Below, one piece after another: positions 7,954 to 14,465 of a stretch of 50,214 bases of DNA (positions are counted from its first letter, which is position 1; every line of letters begins with the position of its first letter). The DNA is taken from assembly GCA_029863245.1 (NCBI GenBank), contig JAOTVV010000022.1, positions 1-50,214 of the forward strand, read 5' to 3'. Position numbers and translations under genes: made by a program. Under the pieces are notes generated by a model. The model did not search any database and was not told where the DNA came from. It worked only from the letters and a program-made list of their open reading frames with translations. Origin of the DNA: Gemmatimonadota bacterium. Its GTDB lineage: Bacteria > Gemmatimonadota > Gemmatimonadetes > Gemmatimonadales > GWC2-71-9.

Positions 7954-9132
7954 TCAGTTCGCCCCTGACGGGTGTCCGGGCACGCCCGGACCGACGTCGA
8001 TGCTCCAAACATCCCCCGGCGAATTGGGATCCATCCATCGCAGCTCGGGAATCCCGTCGGTCCACGCGGTGTAGACGAGACGACCATCCTTGGTCCACGT
8101 GGGCTGACCGTCAGGTCCTACTCGGTCAGTGAGACGCACCACTGCTCCGGTCGAGACTCGGAGCATGTAGATCTCGGTATCACCGGACCGGTTCGTCGCG
8201 AAAGCGACCCACGCCCCATCTGGACTCCAGGCCGGCTCGACCTCTGCGCTCGAGAGGGAATCGGGCACCAACGGTGAGAAGTTCCCGGTTGCCAGCGAAT
8301 AGAGAAAGACGTCGGCGGTTCCCTCCGAGGTCGACACGAAGGCCAGCTGATCTCCGGCGGGCGCCCAGGTCGGGCTCGCCTCGATCGAGCCGCCGAACCC
8401 AAACGACCCCGTGACTCGAGCGGCGTTGCTTCCATCCGACGCGGAAATCCAGAGCTTCGGTACACCGGAGTCGCTCCGAGTGTATGCCAAACGTGTACCG
8501 TTGCTCGACAGGACCGGCGCTGCTTCCGTGACAGCGGTCGTGGTGAGACGTCGGGGCGTCCCACCGCTGGTGGAGGTGGCGTACAACTCGGCATTGCCGT
8601 CTCGATAACTCACGAAGACGATCGAATCTCCGGCAACGGTGGGGTCACCATCTTCCGCAGGACTCGTGGTGAGTCGCGCGGTGTCGCCGCCGTCGAGCGC
8701 TGCTCGGTAGATATCGCGGTTGCCGTCTCGCAACAGCTCGAACACGATTGTGGGTGGGACGAGCACCTGGGCATCATAGGCTCCCGTTCCGTACGCGCTG
8801 GTGACGGTGAGCCTGATCGGGCCGGCGAGGTGAAATACGGCCTGCTGGCCGGGAAGCAATGAGACTGCTCCGACCGGACTCGCGGACCATGTGACCTCGG
8901 AGTCGGCGAGCTGGCGCCCCTCGAAGCTGGCCCTGAGGGTGACCAACGCGCTCCGCTCCAGCCGGCCTTGAACCTCGATCACGAGCGGGTCCGGCGCCAC
9001 AGCCTCACCGCACGCGAGCCCCAGCCACACAGCTCCCGCCAGAGCTGTGCAGCGACGGACCCATTTGCGAGGTCCCACGTGTGAGGTGTTCCCTCGCTTG
9101 TGGCCCACTGTAGCCTCAACGGTGGCGCGCAT
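7954..9132 (-). CDS. lipoprotein with Ig-like domain and TolB-type WD40 propeller
   Basis: A 392-residue predicted lipoprotein. ATG at 9132 is preferred because it follows the glycosyltransferase stop by two bases and places a basic segment, a hydrophobic run and the lipobox GLAC near residue 34. The mature part starts with a bacterial Ig-like domain (about residues 45-110, with EVTWSAS). It continues as repeated PD40/TolB blades: DGNRDIY, DGNAELYA, NGTRLAY, GDQLAFVSTSEGTADVFLY, DGAWVAFATNRSGDTEIYML. Such proteins sit in the outer membrane or periplasm and are commonly binding or scaffold proteins. The partner is unknown. Its place directly before pqqD suggests cotranscription with the maturation-like genes. 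Confidence 0.75.
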   Translation of the reverse strand: MRATVEATVGHKRGNTSHVGPRKWVRRCTALAGAVWLGLACGEAVAPDPLVIEVQGRLERSALVTLRASFEGRQLADSEVTWSASPVGAVSLLPGQQAVFHLAGPIRLTVTSAYGTGAYDAQVLVPPTIVFELLRDGNRDIYRAALDGGDTARLTTSPAEDGDPTVAGDSIVFVSYRDGNAELYATSTSGGTPRRLTTTAVTEAAPVLSSNGTRLAYTRSDSGVPKLWISASDGSNAARVTGSFGFGGSIEASPTWAPAGDQLAFVSTSEGTADVFLYSLATGNFSPLVPDSLSSAEVEPAWSPDGAWVAFATNRSGDTEIYMLRVSTGAVVRLTDRVGPDGQPTWTKDGRLVYTAWTDGIPELRWMDPNSPGDVWSIDVGPGVPGHPSGAN

Positions 9133-9134
9133 CT

Positions 9135-10625
9135 CTAAACGTACGGATCCGTCGTGCCCCTTCCAACTCCCGCCTCCCTCAGCACCTCCGCCACCTTCCC
9201 TGCGAATGTCCGCGCCGAGAAGTGATCTTCGGCCCGTCTGCGCCCGGCCATCCCGATGGAGCGGAGCACATCCGTCGGCAAGGAGAGTGCCGATCGAAAG
9301 ATCCGGGCAAGCGCCGCCGGGTTCCGTGGCTCGGCGAGCCACCCGGCCTCCCGCCTGGGTCCGATCCCCTCGCCCAGAACTTCGACTGGGCCCCCCTCGC
9401 CGGCCGCGACGATCGGTACGGCGCAGGCCATAGCTTCCAACACCACCCGACCGAACGGCTCGGGTCGCAGGGAGTAATGCACGGCCAGGTCGAATTCCGG
9501 ATACGCCTTCTCGATCTCGCGCTGGAACGGAAGCAGATGCACGTTGGGAATCCCGGCCTGGACCATCTCAGCGTACCCACCATTCCTCATTCGTTCTGAA
9601 TCTGGCTCGTCCCGTGGTCCCCGTTCCCCTTTCCCGCCTCTCTCCCTCTCCGGTTCCTTTCCCCTTTCCCTTTTCCCTTTTTCCTTCTCCTTTCCCTTTT
9701 CCCCTTTCCCCTTTCCCTTGTCACCCCTTCCCGCCACCCCCTCCTGTCCCCCACTCACCACCACGCGGAACTCTCCCGTCACCTGGCGCAGCTCCTCGCC
9801 GAACTGATGCTCCGCCTCGGTATCGTAGATACTCCCGCCCACGATCACGAGGTGCGTGTCCGGGAACTCCTCGCAGATCTGCTCGAAGGCCGCAATGACT
9901 TCGAAGTGTCCCTTCCACCGCGCGTAGACGGCCGGCATGCCGACGAGACGATGCCCTCGCGGGATGCCGAGCTGGTCGTGAATCCAGTAGCTGCGCTCGC
10001 GGGGGTGGAATCGGTCGAGATTGACGCCGTTGTGGATAACGGTGACGTGCCCTCGGCCACCCGTTTCCCGCTTCCCACTTCCCGGCGTTCGATCCTCTTC
10101 CCCTTTCCCTTTTCCCCTTTCCCTGTTCTCTCCCCACCCCTCCGCCACCGCCTCACTGTTCGCAATGAGCCTAGCGGGCCTCTTACGGGCCGTCCCCAGC
10201 CAAGTCCCCCGGGCGGCCACCGGAGGGAACTTGTGGAGGTGCCACACCACGGGGTGCAGCCCGCCCCACGTGGCTGCGACGTGGGCCCGGAAGGCCACCG
10301 TGTAGATCACGTCAGCTTCCAGGACGAACGGGTGGCGTCGCAGCCGGCGTGACCAGAGCAGCATTCCGGCGAGTGAACTGGGCCGGTACCACTGACCACG
10401 CCGGAAGCCGTGCTGCAGGCTCGTCGGCGCAGGCACGACCTCGGCCGGCACCCCGATCTTGTTGAGGATGCCGACCAGGGGTCCGTCGGCTGGGAACAGC
10501 ACCTTGAGCGCGATGTCGTGCTCGAACGCCCGGTTGGCGAAATCGAGCAGCACGCGCTCGGCGCCACCCAGCTCGGCGGTGCCGGCGATGGCGGTGACAC
10601 GAAGCGGTTCGCCCTGAGTCGTCAC
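9135..10625 (-). CDS. GT4-family glycosyltransferase with two low-complexity insertions
   Basis: A GT-B fold glycosyltransferase of family 4. The N-terminal acceptor domain has AGTAELGGAERVLLDFA near the start. The donor-binding domain has VIHNGV, MPAVYARWKGH, HYSLRPEPFGRVVLEAMA and the conserved acidic residues of GT4 enzymes. GTG at 10625 gives 496 residues; the start is uncertain because no clear Shine-Dalgarno is seen and the frame is open further upstream. Two charged low-complexity stretches interrupt the fold at about residues 165-193 and 287-349. Both are in frame and consist of Gly/Lys/Glu/Arg runs encoded by a purine repeat. Family members elongate surface polysaccharide. The gene is first of the leftward group ending in the kinase. 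Confidence 0.8.
   Translation of the reverse strand: MTTQGEPLRVTAIAGTAELGGAERVLLDFANRAFEHDIALKVLFPADGPLVGILNKIGVPAEVVPAPTSLQHGFRRGQWYRPSSLAGMLLWSRRLRRHPFVLEADVIYTVAFRAHVAATWGGLHPVVWHLHKFPPVAARGTWLGTARKRPARLIANSEAVAEGWGENRERGKGKGEEDRTPGSGKRETGGRGHVTVIHNGVNLDRFHPRERSYWIHDQLGIPRGHRLVGMPAVYARWKGHFEVIAAFEQICEEFPDTHLVIVGGSIYDTEAEHQFGEELRQVTGEFRVVVSGGQEGVAGRGDKGKGKGEKGKEKEKGKRERGKEPERERGGKGERGPRDEPDSERMRNGGYAEMVQAGIPNVHLLPFQREIEKAYPEFDLAVHYSLRPEPFGRVVLEAMACAVPIVAAGEGGPVEVLGEGIGPRREAGWLAEPRNPAALARIFRSALSLPTDVLRSIGMAGRRRAEDHFSARTFAGKVAEVLREAGVGRGTTDPYV
9579..9767 (-). repeat. purine-rich repeat inside the glycosyltransferase (large insertion)
   Basis: Pyrimidine tract on the plus strand, so GGGAAAA/GGGAAAGG-type runs on the coding strand. 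It encodes a run of Lys, Glu, Gly and Arg (for example KGKGKGEKGKEKEKGK) between GEFRVVV and YAEMVQAG. GT4 enzymes normally have a short loop here. The insertion is about 63 codons, stays in frame, and its repeat unit matches the intergenic copy near 14.3 kb. Boundaries are approximate. Confidence 0.75.
10047..10133 (-). repeat. purine-rich repeat inside the glycosyltransferase (small insertion)
   Basis: A second in-frame purine tract of about 29 codons between AVAEGW and VTVIHNGV, where GT4 enzymes normally run straight on. It contains GGGAAGTGGGAAGCGGGAAA and GGGAAAGGGGAAAAGGGAAA on the coding strand. The same two arms occur in the same family of repeat at 14297-14360. Boundaries are approximate. 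Confidence 0.7.
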
Positions 10626-10738
10626 GGGGACGATCGTAGCGCCGAAGAGCGGGGGTCGGCAACCTCGGCTGTCTCGTCGATCTCCTGACTCAGGATTCGA
10701 TCTCGTGGGACGGCCGAATTCAGCCGCCGAATTGGGGA

Positions 10739-10768
10739 TTGCAGGTTCTGGAGAGCCGCGGCGATATT
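10739..10768 (+). promoter_or_regulatory. candidate promoter for tRNA-Ile
   Basis: TTGCAG (10739-10744) and GATATT (10763-10768) are separated by 18 bases. The tRNA begins 13 bases after the -10-like box. Reasonable match and position, otherwise unsupported. Confidence 0.45.
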
Positions 10769-10781
10769 GACACTGCAATAC

Positions 10782-10854
10782 GGGCCCTTAGCTCAGGGGT
10801 TAGAGCAGCGGACTCATAATCCGTCGGTCCCTGGTTCGAATCCAGGAGGGCCCA
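10782..10854 (+). tRNA. tRNA-Ile(CAT), AUA-decoding type
   Basis: A 73-base cloverleaf: acceptor GGGCCCT pairs with AGGGCCC plus discriminator A, the D arm has GCTC/GAGC, the anticodon stem is GCGGA/TCCGT, and the T arm is CCTGG/CCAGG. The anticodon loop CTCATAA gives CAT. The acceptor, D-arm and anticodon-arm layout resembles the minor tRNA-Ile whose C34 is changed to lysidine by TilS, more than elongator or initiator Met. No CCA is encoded. Distinguishing Ile from Met here is inference from overall similarity. Confidence 0.85.
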
Positions 10855-11075
10855 TTCGGCAGCGGGACCCCGCTGCCTCATGGTCCTTCCTGATTCGCGC
10901 CGGCGGGGCTGCGGACCACACGCGCTCTTTGGCCCGCCTTGGCGTCAAATCCAGGTGGGTCTGCCCGCAGCGGGATCCGCTGCCTCATGGTCCTTCCTGA
11001 TTCGCGCTGGCGGGCCGGCAGACCGCTCCGCGCCCGTTTGTCCCGCCGTGGAGTCAAATCCCTGGGGTCCACTGA
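10855..11075 (+). repeat. tandem 108-bp repeat derived from the tRNA-Ile 3' end
   Basis: Two imperfect copies of about 108 bases (10859-10966 and 10967-11075) follow the tRNA. Each begins with a hairpin (GCAGCGG ... CCGCTGC) and CCTCATGGTCCTTCCTGATT, and ends with TCAAATCC then a G-rich tail resembling the T arm and acceptor end of tRNA-Ile (TCGAATCC...). The tRNA's own 3' half is in register with the repeat, so it looks like the first copy. There is no gene between 10855 and 11168; the rest of this stretch shows nothing recognisable. Confidence 0.6.
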
Positions 11076-11168
11076 AGAGGCCGAGCCGCGCGGCAGTGGG
11101 GCGTCCGGTGTGGAAGCCGCCGATCGACTTCATCTGTCGCGAGGCCTTGCTTATCTTTGGGGTGGCCC

Positions 11169-11242
11169 GGGTGGTTAGCTCAGTTGGTTAGAGCGCCGGT
11201 CTCACATACCGGAGGTCACTGGTTCGAATCCAGTACCGCCCA
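11169..11242 (+). tRNA. tRNA-Val(CAC)
   Basis: A 74-base cloverleaf: acceptor GGGTGGT with ACCGCCC and discriminator A, D arm GCTC/GAGC with AGTTGGTTA loop, anticodon stem CCGGT/ACCGG, loop CTCACAT giving anticodon CAC, and T arm ACTGG/CCAGT with TTCGAAT. It decodes GUG. No CCA is encoded. A strong intrinsic terminator follows within 10 bases. Confidence 0.93.
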
Positions 11243-11249
11243 TTGACCA

Positions 11250-11283
11250 CGCCCCGACCGGGAATTCCGGTCGGGGCGTTTTG
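11250..11283 (+). terminator. intrinsic terminator after tRNA-Val
   Basis: A perfect 12-bp GC-rich stem (CGCCCCGACCGG with its complement) and a 5-base loop at 11250-11278 are followed by a T-rich tract (TTTTG). It directly follows the tRNA-Val 3' end. Confidence 0.9.
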
Positions 11284-11340
11284 TTGTCGGCCTGTAGGGG
11301 CTGAGCTGGGGTTGGGTTGTGGGTGTAGCGGGCTCTCAGA

Positions 11341-11483
11341 CCGGGACCCACGACCCCGGAACGCGGGCGCCCCATTCTCGCGGTGTCGCGGGCTGACAGC
11401 CCGCGCTCGGCAGCGTCAGGCGGGTGGTGCGTCCTTTAAGGACGCTCTCTGAGCCGAGCCCGGCCTCTTAGGCCGGGACCCAC
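11341..11483 (+). repeat. long REP-like repeat, left copy
   Basis: Contains three hairpins: GCGGGCT-GAC-AGCCCGC at 11388-11404, a near-palindrome GCGTCCTTTAAGGACGC around 11430-11446, and CCGGCCT-CTT-AGGCCGG near the right end. It matches the right copy at 12084-12225 over its full length with scattered changes. Confidence 0.8.
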
Positions 11484-11568
11484 AACGACGACGGCCACCG
11501 CGTTGTTTCTCTCCCGTGGTGGGTCGTTTTGGCTGGACAGCGCACAGCCCACCCTTGAATGTCGGGCC

Positions 11569-11973
11569 GTGCCGGTCACCCTCTACGCCCTCCTGACGTG
11601 GACCACGTTCAGGCGCGAAGCCAGCATTGACGCCTCAGTAGCACCGTTTCTGCGTCGGTTCCTGCCGACGGTGGCCCACAGGCATGGCGTTCAGATTCTG
11701 GAGATGGGGGTGGTCAGCGACCACTTGCACATCGTGCTCGCTCTCCCGTCCATCGTTCAGGGACTGAAAGGCGCCAGCTCCCGCGTGGCGAACCGCGACC
11801 GAATCGTGGCCGAGGGCAAGCTCCGATGGGCTTCCGGGTACGACCTGAGATCAGTGTCGCCGAAGGCGCTCCCGCAGGTCATGAGCTACGTGCGGAGGCA
11901 GACGTCGCACCATCCCTGTGGCCGAATCCCGGATGGAGGTGTCGCGGGCTCAGAGCACTCTCGGCAGCCATGA
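11569..11973 (+). CDS. Y1/HUH transposase, REP-associated (RAYT) type
   Basis: A 134-residue member of the IS200/Y1 transposase superfamily. The HUH motif is HLH at residues 52-54 (in SDHLHIVLALP) and the likely nucleophile is Tyr107 (in QVMSYVRRQ). GTG at 11569 is preferred because TLYALLTWTTFRR is a typical N terminus of such proteins; the frame opens earlier, at an ATG at 11503. The C-terminal residues are encoded by a partial copy of the repeat, so the tail may be eroded. These enzymes make single-strand cuts at REP hairpins and are usually single-copy and domesticated. The flanking hairpin family supports that role. Confidence 0.75.
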   Translation: MPVTLYALLTWTTFRREASIDASVAPFLRRFLPTVAHRHGVQILEMGVVSDHLHIVLALPSIVQGLKGASSRVANRDRIVAEGKLRWASGYDLRSVSPKALPQVMSYVRRQTSHHPCGRIPDGGVAGSEHSRQP

Positions 11974-12083
11974 CTAGTGGTGCGTCCTTGAGGACGCGCA
12001 TTCAGCCGAGCCCGGCCTCTCAGGCCGGGACCCACACTGTGCATCCTTCAAGACGCCCTCTCAGCCGAGCCCGGCCTCTCAGG
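11974..12083 (+). repeat. partial REP-like repeats between the transposase and right long copy
   Basis: Two short copies: one with a GCGTCC-TTGA-GGACGC stem and a GGCCTCTCAGGCC hairpin, the other truncated before the GGCCTCTCAGGCC hairpin. The junctions suggest recombination among units. Confidence 0.65.
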
Positions 12084-12225
12084 CCGGGACCCACGACCCC
12101 GAAACGCCGGCGCTCCGTTCTCGCGGTGTCGCGGGCTGAAAGCCCGCGCTCGGCCGCCTAAGGCGAGCGGTGCGTCCTTAAGGACGCCCTCTCAGCCGAG
12201 CCCGGCCTCTCAGGCCGGGACCCAC
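12084..12225 (+). repeat. long REP-like repeat, right copy
   Basis: Direct copy of 11341-11483. Its three inverted repeats are GCGGGCT-GAA-AGCCCGC (12131-12147), the perfect 16-base palindrome GCGTCCTTAAGGACGC (12172-12187) and CCCGGCCT-CTC-AGGCCGGG near the right end. Confidence 0.8.
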
Positions 12226-12288
12226 ACGCTGTCGCCCATGCGGCACGCCCCGCCGAGCCCGGTACCCCCGGGACTACGCCCAGACCTA

Positions 12289-12317
12289 TGGACGAATCCG
12301 CACTCAAGCACTACAGT
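12289..12317 (+). promoter_or_regulatory. candidate promoter for the small Cys-rich protein
   Basis: TGGACG (12289-12294) and TACAGT (12312-12317) are 17 bases apart, each matching four of six consensus positions. The next start codon is at 12347. Confidence 0.35.
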
Positions 12318-12346
12318 AGGGGCCCGGGGATTACCCTCGAGACAGG

Positions 12347-12541
12347 ATGCGGCTCGTGCAGCGACTACTCGGATGGCTCCAGCGGCAGGTCCAGGACGTG
12401 CCAACTGACGTCGCGGTGTGCGAATTCAGGTGCCGCAAGCTGGACTGCCGCCACGGGGACTGGGAGATGTGTAACCGCCGTCTCCACCCAGGCTTCTACC
12501 CCGACTCGGCGAGCCCACCGGAGGCAAACACGGCGTCATAG
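12347..12541 (+). CDS. small Cys-rich protein, function unknown
   Basis: A 64-residue frame outside the repeat array. It begins with an amphipathic, Leu/Gln-rich helix (MRLVQRLLGWLQRQVQ), then DVPTDVAVCEF, then four Cys in the pattern CX3CX4CX8C ending in CNRRL; the last 18 residues look disordered. Third codon positions are mostly G or C, as in neighbouring genes, which supports coding. The Cys spacing could bind zinc. I recall small unnamed proteins with a similar CEFxCRKxxC signature but cannot confirm that here. The ribosome-binding site is weak. It stands alone, 122 bases before kbl. Confidence 0.5.
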   Translation: MRLVQRLLGWLQRQVQDVPTDVAVCEFRCRKLDCRHGDWEMCNRRLHPGFYPDSASPPEANTAS

Positions 12542-12663
12542 CCGCACGCATCGATTCCCCCCGCCGGGCCCGCATCTGCTGACCGTCCCATACCGTCCCA
12601 AAACCCGTCCCAGCGGGCTAGCTTTGCACAACTCAGGGAACGGGCACTCGAAGGGGACGTGTG

Positions 12664-13911
12664 ATGGTCTACTCCAACGCAATCCGGACAGCCCATCGGG
12701 GCGAGCTGAGCGCGATCGCCGACCAGGGCCTCCTCAAAGAAGAGCGTTACATCCACTCGCCGCAGTCGGCGAACATCATGGTCGAGTATCCGGCCGGCTC
12801 GGCACTCAAGCCAGTCCTCAACCTCTGCTCCAACAACTACTTGGGCCTCTCGAGCCATCCCGAGGTGATCGACGCCGCGCGGCAGGCGCTGAGCGACCGC
12901 GGGTACGGGATGTCGAGCGTCCGATTCATCTGCGGCACCCAGGACATCCACCGTGAGCTCGAGGCAAAGCTCAGCACATTCCTCGGCACCGAAGACACGA
13001 TCCTGTTCCCGAGCTGCATGGACGCCAACGCGGGCGTGTTCGAGGCAATCCTGGGACCGGAGGACGTGATTATCTCGGACCGGCTGGTCCACGCCAGCAT
13101 CATCGACGGGGTACGGCTCTGCAAGGCGGCGCGAGACATCTGCGAGCACTCCGACATGGAGATGCTCGAAGCCAAACTGAAGCAGCACCAGGACAAGCGC
13201 GCGCGCCTGATCGTGGTCGATGGGGTGTTCAGCATGGACGGCGACATGGCCCCGCTCGACCGCATCTGCACGCTGGCCGAGCGCTACGACGCGATGGCGT
13301 TCGTCGACGACAGCCATGCCACGGGGTTCATCGGCAAGACCGGCCGCGGCACGCCGGAGCACTTCGGAGTGATGGGAAAGATCGACGTGATGACCACCAC
13401 CCTGGGCAAGGCACTTGGCGGTGCATCGGGCGGATGCGTCACGGGACGAAAAGAGATCGTGCAGCTCTGTCGGCAACGGGCACGCCCTTACCTGTTCAGC
13501 AACACGATGCCGCCGCCGATCGTGGCCGGGGCGCTCAGGGTGCTCGAGATCCTGAACCGCAGCACCGAGCGTCGCGACAAACTGGAAGAGAACACCAGGT
13601 TTTGGCGGAAGGGGCTCGAGGAGGCCGGGTTCATTATCAAAGAGGGAGAGAGCCCAATCGTTCCGGTCATGCTGTTCAACGCCAAGCTGAGCCAGGACAT
13701 CGCACGGGATCTCTATCAGGAAGGCGTCTACGTGATCGGCTTCTTCTTTCCTGTGGTTCCCAAAGGGCAGGCCCGGATTCGTACACAGCTCTCTGCCGAC
13801 CATGACGTCCCGCTGCTGGAGCGCGCGCTCGCGGCGTTCAAGAAGGTGGGCAGGAAATACGGGATCCTCGGGCTGGACGAACAGGGCGTAATCGACAAAT
13901 ACGGGCTGTAA
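12664..13911 (+). CDS. kbl: glycine C-acetyltransferase (2-amino-3-ketobutyrate CoA ligase)
   Basis: A 415-residue PLP enzyme of the alpha-oxoamine synthase family. It converts 2-amino-3-ketobutyrate and CoA to glycine and acetyl-CoA in threonine breakdown. Family features are NNYLGLSSHPEVIDAA near residue 60, GMSSVRFICGTQDIHRELE, the PLP-proximal FVDDSHATGF, and the Schiff-base lysine in TTTLGKALGG (about residue 247). ATG 12664 lies 7 bases after AAGGGG; the GTG directly before it is less well spaced. No threonine dehydrogenase gene is adjacent. Other oxoamine synthases (BioF, HemA) are less likely given the substrate-region motifs and length. Confidence 0.9.
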   Translation: MVYSNAIRTAHRGELSAIADQGLLKEERYIHSPQSANIMVEYPAGSALKPVLNLCSNNYLGLSSHPEVIDAARQALSDRGYGMSSVRFICGTQDIHRELEAKLSTFLGTEDTILFPSCMDANAGVFEAILGPEDVIISDRLVHASIIDGVRLCKAARDICEHSDMEMLEAKLKQHQDKRARLIVVDGVFSMDGDMAPLDRICTLAERYDAMAFVDDSHATGFIGKTGRGTPEHFGVMGKIDVMTTTLGKALGGASGGCVTGRKEIVQLCRQRARPYLFSNTMPPPIVAGALRVLEILNRSTERRDKLEENTRFWRKGLEEAGFIIKEGESPIVPVMLFNAKLSQDIARDLYQEGVYVIGFFFPVVPKGQARIRTQLSADHDVPLLERALAAFKKVGRKYGILGLDEQGVIDKYGL

Positions 13912-13977
13912 CGGCTGGTTCATCGCCGGCGCGTAGGCTGCTGTGCGGGCGGTGACCGACTAAATTTCGCTGGATTC

Positions 13978-13991
13978 GGGCCCCGGGGCCC
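13978..13991. other. 14-bp perfect GC palindrome after kbl
   Basis: GGGCCCCGGGGCCC lies between kbl and the next small gene. It has no T tract, so it is not a standard intrinsic terminator. It may form a cruciform or stabilise the mRNA end, or be chance in high-GC DNA. Confidence 0.4.
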
Positions 13992-14018
13992 TTCGCTCAC
14001 TTCGACGAGGGGAGCACA

Positions 14019-14291
14019 ATGTTCGAGATCCTCCTGGGGATCGCGCTGATCACCCTGGCCTCCAAAGTCGGGCCGGCCTGGGCCCGCCGCATCGAAGGGC
14101 AGGGCGCCGACCCTGAGGTGGCCCGTCGCCTCGGCGAATCAGAGGAGCGACTGACCCAAATGGAGGAACGACTCCTCGGACTCGCTGCCGAGTCGCACGA
14201 GCGCATGCTGGAAATGGAAGAACGGATCGACTTTGCCGAGCGCGTGCTGCAGCAACAACGGGCGGGGAAGAGGTTGGGCGAGGGGGGGTAG
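14019..14291 (+). CDS. small membrane-anchored coiled-coil protein
   Basis: A 90-residue protein: an N-terminal hydrophobic segment (about residues 1-17, FEILLGIALITLAS) followed by a long charged helix rich in Glu/Arg/Leu (about residues 33-80) with heptad-like spacing. The design recalls PspB-type phage-shock proteins, but no decisive residue supports that name. ATG 14019 follows GAGGGGAGC. The last residues (GKRLGEGG) run into the purine repeat, suggesting the repeat has altered the C terminus. Function unknown. Confidence 0.6.
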   Translation: MFEILLGIALITLASKVGPAWARRIEGQGADPEVARRLGESEERLTQMEERLLGLAAESHERMLEMEERIDFAERVLQQQRAGKRLGEGG

Positions 14292-14296
14292 GACAC

Positions 14297-14360
14297 GGGA
14301 AGCGGGAAGCGGGAAGAGGGAACTGGAAAGGGAAAAGGGAAAAGGGAAAAGGGAAAGGAG
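14297..14360 (+). repeat. intergenic purine-rich repeat
   Basis: GGGAAGC units followed by GGGAAAA units, about 64 bases almost without pyrimidines. It has the same two arms as the tracts inside the glycosyltransferase gene on the opposite strand. It holds several G-triplets that could form a G-quadruplex. Confidence 0.8.
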
Positions 14361-14377
14361 CCGGTCGCGCACAACGT

Positions 14378-14429
14378 TCAGCGCACAGCGCACCGCTCAC
14401 AGCGCACAGCGTCCAGCTCACAGCTCACC
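14378..14429 (+). repeat. short tandem repeat of CAGCGCA/CAGCTCA type
   Basis: A run of CAGCGCACAGCGCAC-like and CACAGCTCAC-like units directly after the purine repeat and before rocD. Units are imperfect, 7-10 bases. No coding or regulatory role is evident. Confidence 0.6.
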
Positions 14430-14465
14430 AATGAAGTAGGCATCTGACACCGAGACTCGAGAACC

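Larger units (their letters stand above)
11328..12225 (+). mobile_element. REP-like hairpin array surrounding a RAYT transposase
   Basis: About 0.9 kb in which a Y1 transposase gene is flanked by copies of one repeat family. The core GGCCTCTCAGGCC-type hairpin followed by GGGACCCAC occurs at 11458-11483, 12010-12035, 12069-12094 and 12200-12225, with a diverged copy at 11328-11351. Two longer direct copies of about 142 bases (11341-11483 and 12084-12225) carry three inverted repeats each. The arrangement matches a REP/RAYT locus. The non-coding parts of 11243-11568 and 11974-12346 are mainly this array. Confidence 0.75.

Noticed and set aside
11328..12225. Repeated GGCCTCTCAGGCC hairpins considered as a CRISPR array
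   Set aside because: Units are irregularly spaced, imperfect, of differing length, and flank a Y1 transposase; no cas genes or even-length spacers.
12288..12956. 222-codon plus frame running through the small Cys-rich gene into kbl
   Set aside because: Its second half lies out of frame inside kbl, which is certain, and the composition is Arg/Pro-rich noise.
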